Assembly: GCF_900109375.1 (NCBI RefSeq)
Contig: NZ_FOAB01000004.1
Coordinates: forward strand, 558,001-622,000
Direction of reading: 5' to 3'
Length of the DNA: 64,000 bases
Source of the DNA: Aquimarina amphilecti
GTDB taxonomy: Bacteria; Bacteroidota; Bacteroidia; Flavobacteriales; Flavobacteriaceae
Shown here: one piece after another, positions 1 through 8,266 of the stretch
How the letters are laid out: each line of letters begins with the position of its first letter
Numbering within the stretch: the first letter of the stretch is position 1
Notes under the pieces: generated by a model
What the model was told of the DNA's origin: nothing
Databases searched by the model: none
What the model saw: the letters and a program-made list of their open reading frames with translations, nothing else
Position numbers and translations under genes: made by a program

Positions 1-144
1 CAAATTACGAATAACTCAAGTAAAGCAATCAATAGTGTACAATTTGACCCAAAAGGAATGCCACTTTGGTTAATTAACCCTATGGTGTATAAGTTTTTAA
101 AAGATGGATTGGAAGATATTAGAACAACTTCAAAAGAAATATAA
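1..144 (+). CDS. START/SRPBCC-domain protein, C-terminal end (partial)
   Basis: The frame is open from the window edge to a TAA at 142-144 and encodes the last 47 residues of a protein. The tail pattern GMPLWLINPMVYKFLKDGLEDI resembles the final strand and long C-terminal helix of START-type lipid-binding domains, which often read IPxWLxN followed by a helix. These folds bind hydrophobic ligands. The next gene begins 6 bases later, suggesting co-transcription. The N-terminus lies outside the window, so the assignment rests on the tail only. Confidence 0.5.
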   Translation, partial: QITNNSSKAINSVQFDPKGMPLWLINPMVYKFLKDGLEDIRTTSKEI

Positions 145-149
145 ATTAG

Positions 150-572
150 ATGATAAATAATAAAATTAAACCTCAAACGCTACTGTCAACTTTATGGATT
201 TTTGTATTGCTCAATATAATTTTTAGAGACCTACATCAATTTGTCAAATCAGAGTTTATCGAAGAGATAATGACTGGAACTGTCAACGGTATCGAAATAA
301 CAGACGAATTAATGTTATTGGGTGGGTTTTTAGCAGAAATACCCATCTTGATGGTGCTTCTTTCTAGAATATTAAGTGAAAATGTAAATAAATGGGCTAA
401 CATAATCGCTGGTATAATCACATTAGTAGTATTTGCGACAGGTATACCTTCGTTAGATATCGATGATGCGTTTCATATGGCTATTGAGACTACTGCTATT
501 TTATGGATATTCCGAATTGCATGGAAATTGCCAACTTATGATAATGTTAATAATATTGAATCTCATGCCTAA
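150..572 (+). CDS. DUF6326 family membrane protein
   Basis: A 140-residue integral membrane protein with about four hydrophobic helices (roughly 10-28, 50-70, 80-100 and 108-128). The opening LSTLWIFVLLNIIFRDLHQF and the middle segment with EIPILMVLLSR match my recollection of DUF6326, a family of unknown function common in Flavobacteriia. The start at 150 lies just after the preceding stop, and the following dehydrogenase starts 10 bases after its stop, so three genes may form a transcript. Function is unknown. Confidence 0.7.
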   Translation: MINNKIKPQTLLSTLWIFVLLNIIFRDLHQFVKSEFIEEIMTGTVNGIEITDELMLLGGFLAEIPILMVLLSRILSENVNKWANIIAGIITLVVFATGIPSLDIDDAFHMAIETTAILWIFRIAWKLPTYDNVNNIESHA

Positions 573-582
573 TTTAATAAAG

Positions 583-1569
583 ATGAAAGCAGTAGTATGC
601 ACTAAATACGGGCCACCAGAAGTTCTACAAATTCAAGACGTAGAAAAACCTGTTCCAAAGAATAATGAAGTACTTGTGAAAGTTCATGCAACTTCGGTAA
701 GTGCTGCTGATTATAGAGTACGGAGTTTTGATATTCCAATCTCTTTCTGGCTTCCTGCTCGATTAATGGTGGGGCTTAGAAAGCCTAGAAAGTCTATTTT
801 AGGGATGGAGCTTTCTGGTAAAATTGAATCTATCGGTAAAGATGTTAAGTTGTTTAAAGAAGGAGATCAAGTATTCGCCGCTAGCCTGCAAACATTTGGA
901 GGTTACGCAGAATTCATTTGTTTGCGTGAAGATGGTCCAATTGCCTTGAAACCAACGAATGCTACTTATGAAGAAGCTGCGGCCATACCTATAGGTGCGC
1001 GAACGGCATTTCATTATCTCAAAACAATAGGAAATATAAAATCCGAGCAAAAAGTGTTGATATATGGAGCTTCTGGAAGTGTAGGAACCTATGCTGTACA
1101 AATTGCCAAATATTTTGGAGCAGAGGTAACAGGAGTATGTAGCCAGGCTAATTTAGATTTGGTGAAATCTTTGGGAGCTGATAAAGTAATTGATTACGAA
1201 AAAACTGATTTCACGAAAAGTTTCGAAAGTTATGATATTATATTTATAACTGTAGATAAATGCCCCTTTAAAGTTTGTATAGAGGCACTTAATAAAAATG
1301 GATACTACTTAAACATTGGTAGGCCTATGAAAAGTTTGTCAATGATATGGACTTCAATAAATAGTAGTAGAAAAGTGGTTGTAGGAAAAAATTCACCAGA
1401 AACAGCTGAAGCATTAATAATCTTGAAAAGACTTGTTGAAGGAGGTCAACTTCAAATTGTAATTGATAGAAAGTTATCAATTAATAATATTGTCGAAGCC
1501 CATAAATATGTTGATAAAGGACATAAAAAAGGAAATGTTGTAATCACAGTAAATGAAGATGTTTCTTAA
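583..1569 (+). CDS. Zinc-independent MDR oxidoreductase (quinone oxidoreductase-like)
   Basis: A medium-chain dehydrogenase/reductase that should use NAD(P)H to reduce quinone- or enone-type substrates in the cytoplasm. An N-terminal GroES-like fold (about 1-130) is followed by a Rossmann fold with the dinucleotide motif GASGSVG at residues 162-168. The zinc-binding GHE motif of alcohol dehydrogenases is replaced by GMELSG near residue 74, so it is zinc-independent. The frame is open upstream to 463 inside the DUF6326 gene, but the ATG at 583 gives the canonical MKAVVCTKYGPPEVL start and 328 residues, the usual length. The substrate cannot be told from sequence. Confidence 0.85.
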   Translation: MKAVVCTKYGPPEVLQIQDVEKPVPKNNEVLVKVHATSVSAADYRVRSFDIPISFWLPARLMVGLRKPRKSILGMELSGKIESIGKDVKLFKEGDQVFAASLQTFGGYAEFICLREDGPIALKPTNATYEEAAAIPIGARTAFHYLKTIGNIKSEQKVLIYGASGSVGTYAVQIAKYFGAEVTGVCSQANLDLVKSLGADKVIDYEKTDFTKSFESYDIIFITVDKCPFKVCIEALNKNGYYLNIGRPMKSLSMIWTSINSSRKVVVGKNSPETAEALIILKRLVEGGQLQIVIDRKLSINNIVEAHKYVDKGHKKGNVVITVNEDVS

Positions 1570-1580
1570 TTCGTTTGTAG

Positions 1581-1745
1581 CAAAGAAAGGAAGTTAATAA
1601 AACAATTTATGATACGCTTAATAACGGATATATCGTTTCATGCAGTCTACAATTTTTTGATGATTTCATTGAAAATAGAATATTTCAAGTTGAAGTTACA
1701 AAAAATATGTTTACCTAAAATGAATTCTATTTGAACGATGATTAG
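1581..1745 (+). pseudogene. Possible gene remnant
   Basis: One frame reads as a protein-like stretch (segments KTIYDTLNNGYIVSCSLQF and FDDFIENRIFQVEVTKNMFT) between a TAG at 1578 and an in-frame TAA at 1716, then continues with NEFYLNDD to a TAG at 1743. There is no obvious start codon and no family is recognised. It may be a decayed gene fragment, which would fit the damaged gene that follows. It could equally be chance in AT-rich DNA. Confidence 0.25.
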
Positions 1746-1774
1746 TCAAACAGATAAAATTAAATGTAATTAAA

Positions 1775-2278
1775 ATGAAACAAAATAATATAAGTTGGTT
1801 AATTTCCCCAATGACATTTTACTCTGTGTTAATATGGTCTTAGCACAGGGTAATATGTCTAAAATTGACGCGAGCTCAATTAAAATCACGATTGATAATT
1901 CAATTTTCGAGACTCAGATCATACCAGTATGGAATAATTCATCTAAAAACTCTAAATACAAAAAATGAAGGGACAGGGTTTTCATATGAATATAATCTAC
2001 CTGATGCATGGGGAATTTGTTATGCATTATATAGAACTTATAAAGGAAGTTTAAACAATGGATATATTTTACTTGATATGAGTGAGCTGTCCAGTACAAC
2101 TAAAAATATACGCGGTCGGTACAAATTTTCAGGATCAGATATTGATCAAACGAAAGACACTCTTATCATTGCCGTCTCCAAGTATAAAAAACAACTGAGT
2201 GCAGAAATAGAGAAATTTGATAATGGCCAATTAGTAATCCGAAACACTTTACAAATAGTCAAAAACATTAAAAAATGA
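1775..2278 (+). pseudogene. Frameshifted secreted protein of unknown function
   Basis: An ATG at 1775 opens a signal-peptide-like start (MKQNNISWLISPMTFYSVLI) that stops at a TAG near 1842. The +2-shifted frame then reads MVLAQGNMSKIDASSIKITI and on through PVWNNSSKNSKYKK to a TGA at about 1969, and the original frame continues after an A-run with NEGTGFSYEYNLPDAWG to the stop at 2278. Two compensating indels, the second inside a six-A run, would restore one secreted, beta-rich protein of about 165 residues. A TTG-started shorter product from 1865 is possible but would have an out-of-frame N-terminus. The stop overlaps the next ATG by four bases. No family recognised. Confidence 0.5.
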
Positions 2279-3489
2279 GAAAAAAACTAAAAATTACAAT
2301 TGTTACAATAATTTCATTTGTTCTATTCCTCTTGGTGCTTCTTTCTATTCAATATTCACCTACCTATGTTTATCGACTTATAACAATGAATGTAGCCGAT
2401 GTTTATGATTATAAGAACTTTGAAAATCACGAGATTCAGGGAGCAAAAAGCACCAATACATTCATTTCTCAGCCTAAAGAGAAATATGTTGAGTCACTAT
2501 TTGAAGAACTAGTAACTAAAACTGGATTTAATAGTTTTGAAGAATGGGCTATTGAGTCTCAAACTACGGCCCTTATTGTTATAAAAAAAGATACAATCAT
2601 TTATGAGAAATATTTTAATGGTTTTAGTAGAGATTCCTATTTTCATTCTCAATCTATGGCAAAGTCGTTTATATCATTTTTAATTGGAGCTGCCATTGAT
2701 GATGGCATAATCAAAAGTGTAGATGACCCAATAACAAATTATATCCCTGAGTTAATAGAGCGAGATTCAAGTTTCAAAAAAATAACCATCAAACATTTAC
2801 TTGAAATGCGTTCTGGGCTCAAATACAATACCAGTCATATACCCTTCACTAATATTCATTCTCCTTGGCATGATGAAGCAGTTGGCTATTATCACCCTAA
2901 TGTTCGAAAGTTGCTACTTGAAAATGTAGAAATTTCATCTGAACCAGGAAAAGATTTTCAATATTCTAATTACAATACAAGCTATTTGGGTTTGATTCTT
3001 GAAAGAGCTACTAACGTAACTGTATCCAATTATTTGGAGCAGAAACTGTGGTCAAGAATAATGGAATATGATGCGCTTTTTTCCATAGATAGCAAAGAAT
3101 CAAATTTTGAATATATGCCAAGTCGTTTGATTGGCCGAGCGATTGATTATGCACGTTTTGGTCAGCTTATGCTTAATGAAGGAAATTGGTATGGCAATCA
3201 GATTATATCAAAAGATTGGATTCAGGAATCTACCCAAGAAAACAAATCCATTTCCCGTGATATTTACCCAAAATGGTTTGGAAGAAGCGAAAAAAGAATT
3301 TACTATAATTACCAGTGGTGGGGTCATGCAAATAAAGATGGTACTTTCCATTTTTATGCAAATGGAAATCTTGGTCAGAATATTTATATTATCCCTCATA
3401 AAGAAACTGTGATTGTTCACTGTGGTAATTCACTGCAGTATTATAGTGGTGATTTTGATTTATGGAATGTTGCTTTGCAGTTGAATTAG
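2275..3489 (+). CDS. Membrane-anchored serine hydrolase (beta-lactamase family fold)
   Basis: A 404-residue class C beta-lactamase/esterase-type serine hydrolase. An N-terminal membrane anchor spans about residues 7-27. The catalytic SxxK is S127-M-A-K130, and the YxN-like motif is YSN at 230-232 within FQYSNYNTSYLGL. Enzymes of this fold include D-aminopeptidases, esterases and PBP-like proteins, so the natural substrate is open; a resistance role is not implied. The active site should face the periplasm. The start overlaps the preceding stop by ATGA, indicating translational coupling with the damaged gene upstream. The first attC-like spacer of the cassette-like array lies downstream. Confidence 0.85.
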   Translation: MRKKLKITIVTIISFVLFLLVLLSIQYSPTYVYRLITMNVADVYDYKNFENHEIQGAKSTNTFISQPKEKYVESLFEELVTKTGFNSFEEWAIESQTTALIVIKKDTIIYEKYFNGFSRDSYFHSQSMAKSFISFLIGAAIDDGIIKSVDDPITNYIPELIERDSSFKKITIKHLLEMRSGLKYNTSHIPFTNIHSPWHDEAVGYYHPNVRKLLLENVEISSEPGKDFQYSNYNTSYLGLILERATNVTVSNYLEQKLWSRIMEYDALFSIDSKESNFEYMPSRLIGRAIDYARFGQLMLNEGNWYGNQIISKDWIQESTQENKSISRDIYPKWFGRSEKRIYYNYQWWGHANKDGTFHFYANGNLGQNIYIIPHKETVIVHCGNSLQYYSGDFDLWNVALQLN

Positions 3490-3524
3490 AATTAAATATC
3501 TCATGAGACTCAAAATAAAAACTG

Positions 3525-3719
3525 GCTGCAACAAGTTTATAAAACTTAGCTAGTAAATGATTAATCGAAAAGCGTAAGCATATTTACTAAGTCCGCCAAA
3601 TTTAAAAATTTGGCTTTAAAATAGAAAAAGTAAAACAAAATATAAAAATTCGGCTCTGTACTAATCCGAAAAGCTAGCGTCTTTTCACGCTACGTATCAT
3701 ATACAAACCGTTAGCAAAT
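3525..3719. repeat. attC-like intergenic site 1
   Basis: The left arm at 3525-3545 (GCAACAAGTTTATAAAAC core) is an imperfect inverted partner of the right arm at 3688-3719, which reads CGCTACGTATCATATACAAA followed by CCGTTAGCAAA. The right arm recurs with few changes at 5650-5681 and more loosely at 6917-6948. An internal hairpin, TAGCGT-N6-ACGCTA, lies at about 3675-3692. The layout (imperfect arms ending in a CGTTAG core just before a gene) resembles integron attC sites, but is longer and the core differs from GTTRRRY. The identification as a recombination site is inference. Confidence 0.5.
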
Positions 3720-3733
3720 ATTAAAAATTAACT

Positions 3734-4660
3734 ATGAGATATATTTATATATTATTTTTACTGATAACTTTTATTAGTTGTAAAAACAATACCATTTTAT
3801 ATTTTGACCAGGAACCACCTTCTACAATTCCTAAATTATTTGCACCATCAATTGTTAATACTGATAATATCGAACTTAATATAGTTTTCAATACTAACAA
3901 TACAGAAATGTTCTTTTCAAGAATTGTGGACAATAGTTTTGTTATTCATCATTCCGAATTGACTAATGGCAAATGGTCTGACATTAAGCCCATTAAAATG
4001 TATGACGATAATGTGCTAGTTTCAGTTGCTTGTGACCCCACAATTACCAAAGATGGAAAAACAATGTATTTTCTTGGTGTAGACCCTAAGCTTTACAAAA
4101 ATGATGTTACTCGGGAAGAACTTTATACTATACCTCCAGACATTTATAAGAGTAAAAAAGTGAATGGCAAATGGGAATTAGCCTCTAAAGTGGATTTTTT
4201 AGTTTCGACAGAATACTTAGAAACCTATCCTGTTGTTACAGCAGATGGAAGTTTATATTTTCGTTCAAATAGACCAAGTGATAAAGGAGGAATGAATACA
4301 TATCGTGCACAATATTTAGGAAACGAAAAATTTAAACCGCCTGTTATCATAAACACTAAGACAGAGAAAAAGGAACTAATAACTTATGTTTCACCTGATG
4401 AACGGTATGCAATAACTAATGGACAAGGTAAATTTCAAATAACGTTTAATGATAATGGTGAATGGACAAAACCCAAAGAAACACCATTAAAATATGAAAG
4501 CAACTGGCGCTATTATTGTCCGTATATGTCTTCTGATGGAAAATATTTTATTTATTCAAGAAAATATAATAATCCTGAAAAAAAAGGATGGGCAGGTGTT
4601 GAAAAAGGAGAAGTTTATTGGGTAAACGCTGATGTACTCTTCAATGCAAAAAAAGAATAA
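3734..4660 (+). CDS. Beta-propeller (PD40/TolB-like) lipoprotein
   Basis: A 308-residue lipoprotein with a type II signal peptide whose lipobox ends at C16 (ITFISC). Repeated blades carry the TolB/PD40 signature, for example DPTITKDGKTMYFLG, YPVVTADGSLYFRSNRP and YMSSDGKYFIYSRKY. Such propellers act as periplasmic or surface-exposed binding scaffolds; the ligand is not predictable. The gene is alone between two attC-like spacers, and the sequences just outside it (CCGTTAGCAAA before, TTTGCTAACAG after) are inverted copies, as expected for one cassette. Confidence 0.8.
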   Translation: MRYIYILFLLITFISCKNNTILYFDQEPPSTIPKLFAPSIVNTDNIELNIVFNTNNTEMFFSRIVDNSFVIHHSELTNGKWSDIKPIKMYDDNVLVSVACDPTITKDGKTMYFLGVDPKLYKNDVTREELYTIPPDIYKSKKVNGKWELASKVDFLVSTEYLETYPVVTADGSLYFRSNRPSDKGGMNTYRAQYLGNEKFKPPVIINTKTEKKELITYVSPDERYAITNGQGKFQITFNDNGEWTKPKETPLKYESNWRYYCPYMSSDGKYFIYSRKYNNPEKKGWAGVEKGEVYWVNADVLFNAKKE

Positions 4661-4663
4661 AAC

Positions 4664-4740
4664 ATTTGCTAACAGTTTGTGTATTGCATATGCACCCTAC
4701 GGGATGCAAACGCACCATACAAGAAACGTTGTACATAATG
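4664..4740. repeat. attC-like intergenic site 2
   Basis: The left arm at 4664-4690 contains TTTGCTAACAGTTTGTGTAT and the right arm at 4716-4740 contains CATACAAGAAACGTTGTAC. The arms pair imperfectly around a central stem TGCA-CCC-TAC-GGG-A-TGCA at about 4691-4708. The compact 77-base layout is the most attC-like of the set. The GTTGTACATAATG end is repeated in inverse as CACTATGCACAAC at 5541-5553, after the following gene. Confidence 0.55.
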
Positions 4741-4798
4741 TAGACTCGAAACTTGTAACAAAAACTATATTTCGACGACTTATACAAAACTTTTAAAA

Positions 4799-5536
4799 AT
4801 GAAAAAAATAATTTGCCTTTTACTGTTTATTCTTGGAGCTTCTACTCAAGTAACTAGCCAAGAAATACCATTAAATCCACAAAACAACCCTGCAGATATG
4901 AATTTGCTCGAGTCCGGCACTTCGAAAATGTCCTGGTTTATGGTTAAGGATTCTATCGAAATTAAAATAGGAGATGTCCATACCGAAATTAGGAAAGAAA
5001 AAGACAGCATATCTATTATAACTACTATAGTTATGAAACAATCACCTAGTAAATGGGTTGACAGTACTGTAATTAGAACGCACAACTTTGAGCCTATTTA
5101 CCATTCTTCATTCAATCAGCAAAGAGATATGGTTTTAAAATTTGACAAAAAAATAACAGGTTATTATTTAGATAAACAAACTAGCACTAAAACACAGATA
5201 TCTGAAGAAGCCGACAAGCCCTTTTTTGACAGTAATTTTTACCCTCAACTTATAAGGTTACTTCCCCTAAAAGATGGTTATTCAAACACTATTTCTATTT
5301 TTGACTATAGTCCAAAATCAAAAATTGGAGTCATCACAGCAACGATAAAGAATACCGAAAAGTCAACCACGGAATACAATGGAGAGTTAAAAAAGGTATG
5401 GAAAGTTGAAACTACAGATGAGATTTCAGACAATTCCGCTACAAGCACTTATTACATTGATATGTCAACAAGAGAAATACTAAAACAAGAAATTGATTTT
5501 GGTGGTAGAAAAATGATTATGAAATTGGTTGAATAG
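4799..5536 (+). CDS. Secreted DUF3108-like protein
   Basis: A 245-residue exported protein with a signal peptide (about 1-20, cleavage near VTSQE). The rest is beta-rich. The central FEPIYHSSFNQQRDMVLKFD and the late WKVETTDEISDNSATSTYYID match the pattern of DUF3108 and related lipoprotein-carrier-like folds, which read a substrate across a curved sheet. No catalytic motif is seen. It lies alone between two attC-like spacers. Function is unknown. Confidence 0.6.
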   Translation: MKKIICLLLFILGASTQVTSQEIPLNPQNNPADMNLLESGTSKMSWFMVKDSIEIKIGDVHTEIRKEKDSISIITTIVMKQSPSKWVDSTVIRTHNFEPIYHSSFNQQRDMVLKFDKKITGYYLDKQTSTKTQISEEADKPFFDSNFYPQLIRLLPLKDGYSNTISIFDYSPKSKIGVITATIKNTEKSTTEYNGELKKVWKVETTDEISDNSATSTYYIDMSTREILKQEIDFGGRKMIMKLVE

Positions 5537-5543
5537 AAAACAC

Positions 5544-5681
5544 TATGCACAACAAAGTATAAAAATAATAGCGGTTTTGGTGCTTCATTGAAATCGCTTT
5601 TTTTCGTATATAGATATGTCTAAAACCGAAAAATAAGTACTCATAAATTCGCTACGTTTCATACACAAACCGTTAGCACAA
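5544..5681. repeat. attC-like intergenic site 3
   Basis: The left arm at 5544-5564 (GCACAACAAAGTATAAAA) faces the right arm at 5650-5681, CGCTACGTTTCATACACAAA then CCGTTAGCACA. The right arm differs from that at 3688-3719 at about three of thirty positions. An internal pair AGCGGTTTTGG / AAAACCG lies near 5571 and 5619. It sits between the DUF3108-like gene and the SnoaL gene, 23 bases before the latter. Confidence 0.5.
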
Positions 5682-5704
5682 ACTTAAAAAAAACACGATA
5701 CACA

Positions 5705-6118
5705 ATGAACAAAGAATCATTCCTACGAGAATTTATGGACAAAATTTGGAATAAACAGGGTTTTGAAAAAGTTGAACAATATGTTCATAAAGAATATACA
5801 ATTCATCTTGACACTACTGACCCTTGGGAAGGAAAAACCTTATCTCATTCCGAATTTAAAGAGCGATTGAAGTTTTCATTCAATTCATTTCCTGATATGA
5901 ATTTTGAAATAACGTCAGCAATCCCTGAAGAAAACCATGTTGCAATAACTTGGATTCTAACAGGAACAAATCTTGGAATGATTGGAGACTACCCTCCAAC
6001 TAAAAAAGCTATTAAAACTAAAGGAATGACTATTTATCATTTCAAAGACAATTTGATTAATGGACATACTCAAATTTTTGATAGAATAACGGTAATGAAA
6101 CAATTAGGATTTATGTAA
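5705..6118 (+). CDS. SnoaL-like / ester cyclase family protein
   Basis: A 137-residue cytoplasmic protein of the NTF2-like SnoaL superfamily, small cone-shaped folds that act as cyclases, isomerases or ligand binders. The pattern of an N-terminal helix pair (FLREFMDKIWNKQGFEKVEQ), HKEYTIHL, SFPDMNFEITS and a late ITWILTGTNLG followed by GMTIYHFKDNLINGHTQIFD is typical of the ester cyclase (SnoaL-like polyketide cyclase) group. Substrate unknown. One base separates its stop from the next gene, so the pair is co-translated. Confidence 0.75.
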   Translation: MNKESFLREFMDKIWNKQGFEKVEQYVHKEYTIHLDTTDPWEGKTLSHSEFKERLKFSFNSFPDMNFEITSAIPEENHVAITWILTGTNLGMIGDYPPTKKAIKTKGMTIYHFKDNLINGHTQIFDRITVMKQLGFM

Positions 6119-6119
6119 T

Positions 6120-6458
6120 ATGAAAACAAAAAAAGAACTTAAAGAAGAATATAAACAAATGAAAATTCCAATGGGAGTTTTTCAAATAAAAAACATAGTT
6201 AACAATAAAGTTCTAATTGACAATAGCATTGATATGGAGTCAAAATGGAATAGACATAAAATGGAACTGAAATTCGGTAACCACTGGAATGGTAGTTTCC
6301 AAAAAGATTGGAATGAGTATGGAGAGGAAAATTTTGTGTTTGAAGTTTTATCAGAACTAAAAAAGAAAGAAGTAGATAATATAAATTACAATAAGGAATT
6401 GAAAACGCTGCAACAAATGGTAACTAAGGAGTTAAATACTGAAAGTATTTACAAATAA
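6120..6458 (+). CDS. GIY-YIG-like nuclease family protein
   Basis: A 112-residue protein of the small GIY-YIG-annotated family found in Bacteroidota and Firmicutes. Recognisable elements are GVFQIKNIVNNKVLIDNS (the degenerate GIY..YIG strands), WNRHKMELKFGNH and LQKDWNEYGEENFVFEVLSEL. The first motif lacks both classical tyrosines, so nuclease activity is doubtful. It is spaced one base from the SnoaL gene and shares its cassette. Confidence 0.7.
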   Translation: MKTKKELKEEYKQMKIPMGVFQIKNIVNNKVLIDNSIDMESKWNRHKMELKFGNHWNGSFQKDWNEYGEENFVFEVLSELKKKEVDNINYNKELKTLQQMVTKELNTESIYK

Positions 6459-6962
6459 AATCTCATGCTATCAAAGGTTTAAATTAATAATAACACCAGT
6501 CATTGCTGCCAGAAGGCTTGTGCATTTTTGAAAAGTTGCCAAATTTTTAAAAATAATCAGTAAATTTCAAAGATTTTGCTTGTGTGTTCTTATCGTTTCA
6601 ATTTCAATAGTTTATGTTTTATGGTCTGTTGGTAACCGCGGCCGTCAAAGCTTAAAAGTGTAATTAATGCCCCTTTTTTACAGCTAGGGCAACAACTAAC
6701 AACCTTGCAGCTTACTAATGGTTCAAAGCGTTACCCTTGTACATAAGGGACTTGCATCCTCTATATGAATTGTTTACCTTTCAGCAAATAAAAGATGTCT
6801 ATACTGGCGCGCGCGCGCAATACATATATAAAAGAATAGGAGATACAGTAGTAAATTCAAAGTTTTTGGCACGCATCAAACTTTGGTACTTAACAGAAAG
6901 TTTGGTGCTTCTAAATCGCCTACTTTTCATAGCCTAGCCATTAGCAATAATTAGATATAAAC
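6459..6962. other. Intergenic stretch with attC-like right arm
   Basis: About 500 bases with no credible gene. The only notable items are a cluster of unusual GC-rich tracts (GGTAACCGCGGCCG at about 6631, GGCGCGCGCGCGC at about 6804) and, at 6917-6948, a sequence reading CGCCTACTTTTCATAGCC then TAGCCATTAGCAATA, which aligns with the right arms of the sites at 3688 and 5650. A possible left arm (AACACCAGTCATTG) lies near 6494. The length suggests a degraded cassette or two merged spacers. Confidence 0.4.
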
Positions 6963-7523
6963 TTGAAAAATTACTTATCATCATTTTATAATATCCGTGA
7001 AGAAATTCTAGAAGAATACATTTCTTATTGGTCAGAATATTCAATTCCAAAAAAATCAATAATTACCGAATGTTATAGAACCGAACACTTCCTCTATTTT
7101 GTGAAAGATGGAATTCAAAAGTCATACTACTTAAATGAAGGGAAGCAACATGTTATGTTTTTTGCATATGCACCTTCATTTAGCGGAATAGTAGAATCTT
7201 TTCTTACGCAAACGCCTTCCAAATATTGTCTTGAAGCGATTACGGACAGTACATTTTTACGAATACCTTATACTAAACATGCTCAGTTAATAAAAGAAAA
7301 TAGGGAACTTGAAACCCTATTTAGAATAATCGCAGAACAGTTTTTAATTGGTATTATAGAAAGACATCACCAATTAATGGCTTTCAACGCAGAAACTCGT
7401 TTTAAAAAATTCGCAAAAAGAAGCCCACACATGCTAAATATGGTTTCTCAAAAAGATATTGCTTCCTATTTACGAATCGACCCCACAAACTTCAGTAAAT
7501 TAATCAATACGGTTAAAATTTAG
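6963..7523 (+). CDS. Crp/Fnr family transcriptional regulator
   Basis: A 186-residue regulator with an N-terminal cyclic-nucleotide-binding-like beta barrel (about 15-120) and a C-terminal helix-turn-helix: VSQKDIASYLRIDPTNFSKLINTVK is the Bacteroidota form of the recognition helix region. The usual SRIR end is altered to SKLI. The only start in frame after an upstream TAA at 6948 is a TTG at 6963, close behind an attC-like right arm. Effector and targets are unknown. A signal-peptide-bearing NTF2-like gene follows 72 bases later and may be its partner. Confidence 0.75.
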   Translation: MKNYLSSFYNIREEILEEYISYWSEYSIPKKSIITECYRTEHFLYFVKDGIQKSYYLNEGKQHVMFFAYAPSFSGIVESFLTQTPSKYCLEAITDSTFLRIPYTKHAQLIKENRELETLFRIIAEQFLIGIIERHHQLMAFNAETRFKKFAKRSPHMLNMVSQKDIASYLRIDPTNFSKLINTVKI

Positions 7524-7595
7524 AAAATCTTGGTTTTTACCAAGAATAGAACCTTTAATCTGTTGCAACTTTGTCTCATCATAATAAAAAACAAA

Positions 7596-8051
7596 ATGAT
7601 GAAATTATTTAAAAAAGCATTTATTATTGGATTGACTCTATTCTCAATCCATAGCAATGCGCAACAAATTAAAAGTACCACTATGACAAATCAAGAAATT
7701 GTAACCAAGTTTTTAAATGGGTTTAATAACTCTGAAGAGATTCAAGAATCTTTGGCTTTATTAGCAGATGACTATAGGTTTAAAAACCCAATGATAGAAC
7801 TCAATTCTAAAGTAGAATTTATCGCATTAGCCAAACAAATTGGTGCTGTAATTACAGGAATAGAGATCATTAATATTGCAAAAAATGGGAATTGGATAGC
7901 CGTTTCCTATAATTTTAAATCATCCGTAAAAGGTTTGGAGTCAAACACAGGAACTGAGTGGTTTAGAATTGAAGATGGACTTATAAAGGAATCAAATTTG
8001 ATATATGACACTGCTGAATGGAGAAAGTTTTATGAGCAAATGAAACAATAA
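7596..8051 (+). CDS. Secreted NTF2/SnoaL-like protein
   Basis: A 151-residue exported protein with a signal peptide (about 1-19, ending HSNAQQ) and an NTF2-like fold: EIVTKFLNGFNNSEEIQESLALLADDYRF, then WIAVSYNFKSSV and EWFRIEDGLIKESNLIYDTAEW. Such folds bind small ligands or catalyse isomerisation; no catalytic residues can be assigned. The frame is open upstream to a TTG at 7530, but the ATG at 7596 begins a proper signal peptide and is preferred. It follows the Crp/Fnr gene on the same strand. Confidence 0.75.
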   Translation: MMKLFKKAFIIGLTLFSIHSNAQQIKSTTMTNQEIVTKFLNGFNNSEEIQESLALLADDYRFKNPMIELNSKVEFIALAKQIGAVITGIEIINIAKNGNWIAVSYNFKSSVKGLESNTGTEWFRIEDGLIKESNLIYDTAEWRKFYEQMKQ

Positions 8052-8266
8052 AAACGACTTCCACGAAAGCATCACATCCACTGAATAGAATTCCGCAAAG
8101 ATAATTGAGCTACTGCATCAATTGATATATCTATTCGTTTGATTATAAATAAAAATGAAATCTATTTACATAGAAGAAAGCTATCTCGTGAATTATAAAG
8201 CGATAATGATATATTTAACTAAGTCAGAATATATCGTAAAATATACTTTTGTCAATAGCCAAAAAA

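Noticed and set aside
463..582. N-terminal extension of the dehydrogenase
   Set aside because: It overlaps the DUF6326 coding region; the ATG at 583 gives the canonical MDR start.
1840..1970. Programmed ribosomal frameshifting in the secreted protein
   Set aside because: Two opposite shifts would be needed, and only one occurs in a slippery A-run; damage or sequencing error is more likely.
6737..6937. 66-residue reading frame in the 6.46-6.96 kb gap
   Set aside because: No start context, odd composition, crosses a GC-repeat tract and runs into an attC-like arm; no family.
3525..6962. Classical integron with intI
   Set aside because: No integrase gene or attI seen, and the core is not GTTRRRY; only a looser attC-like interpretation is kept.
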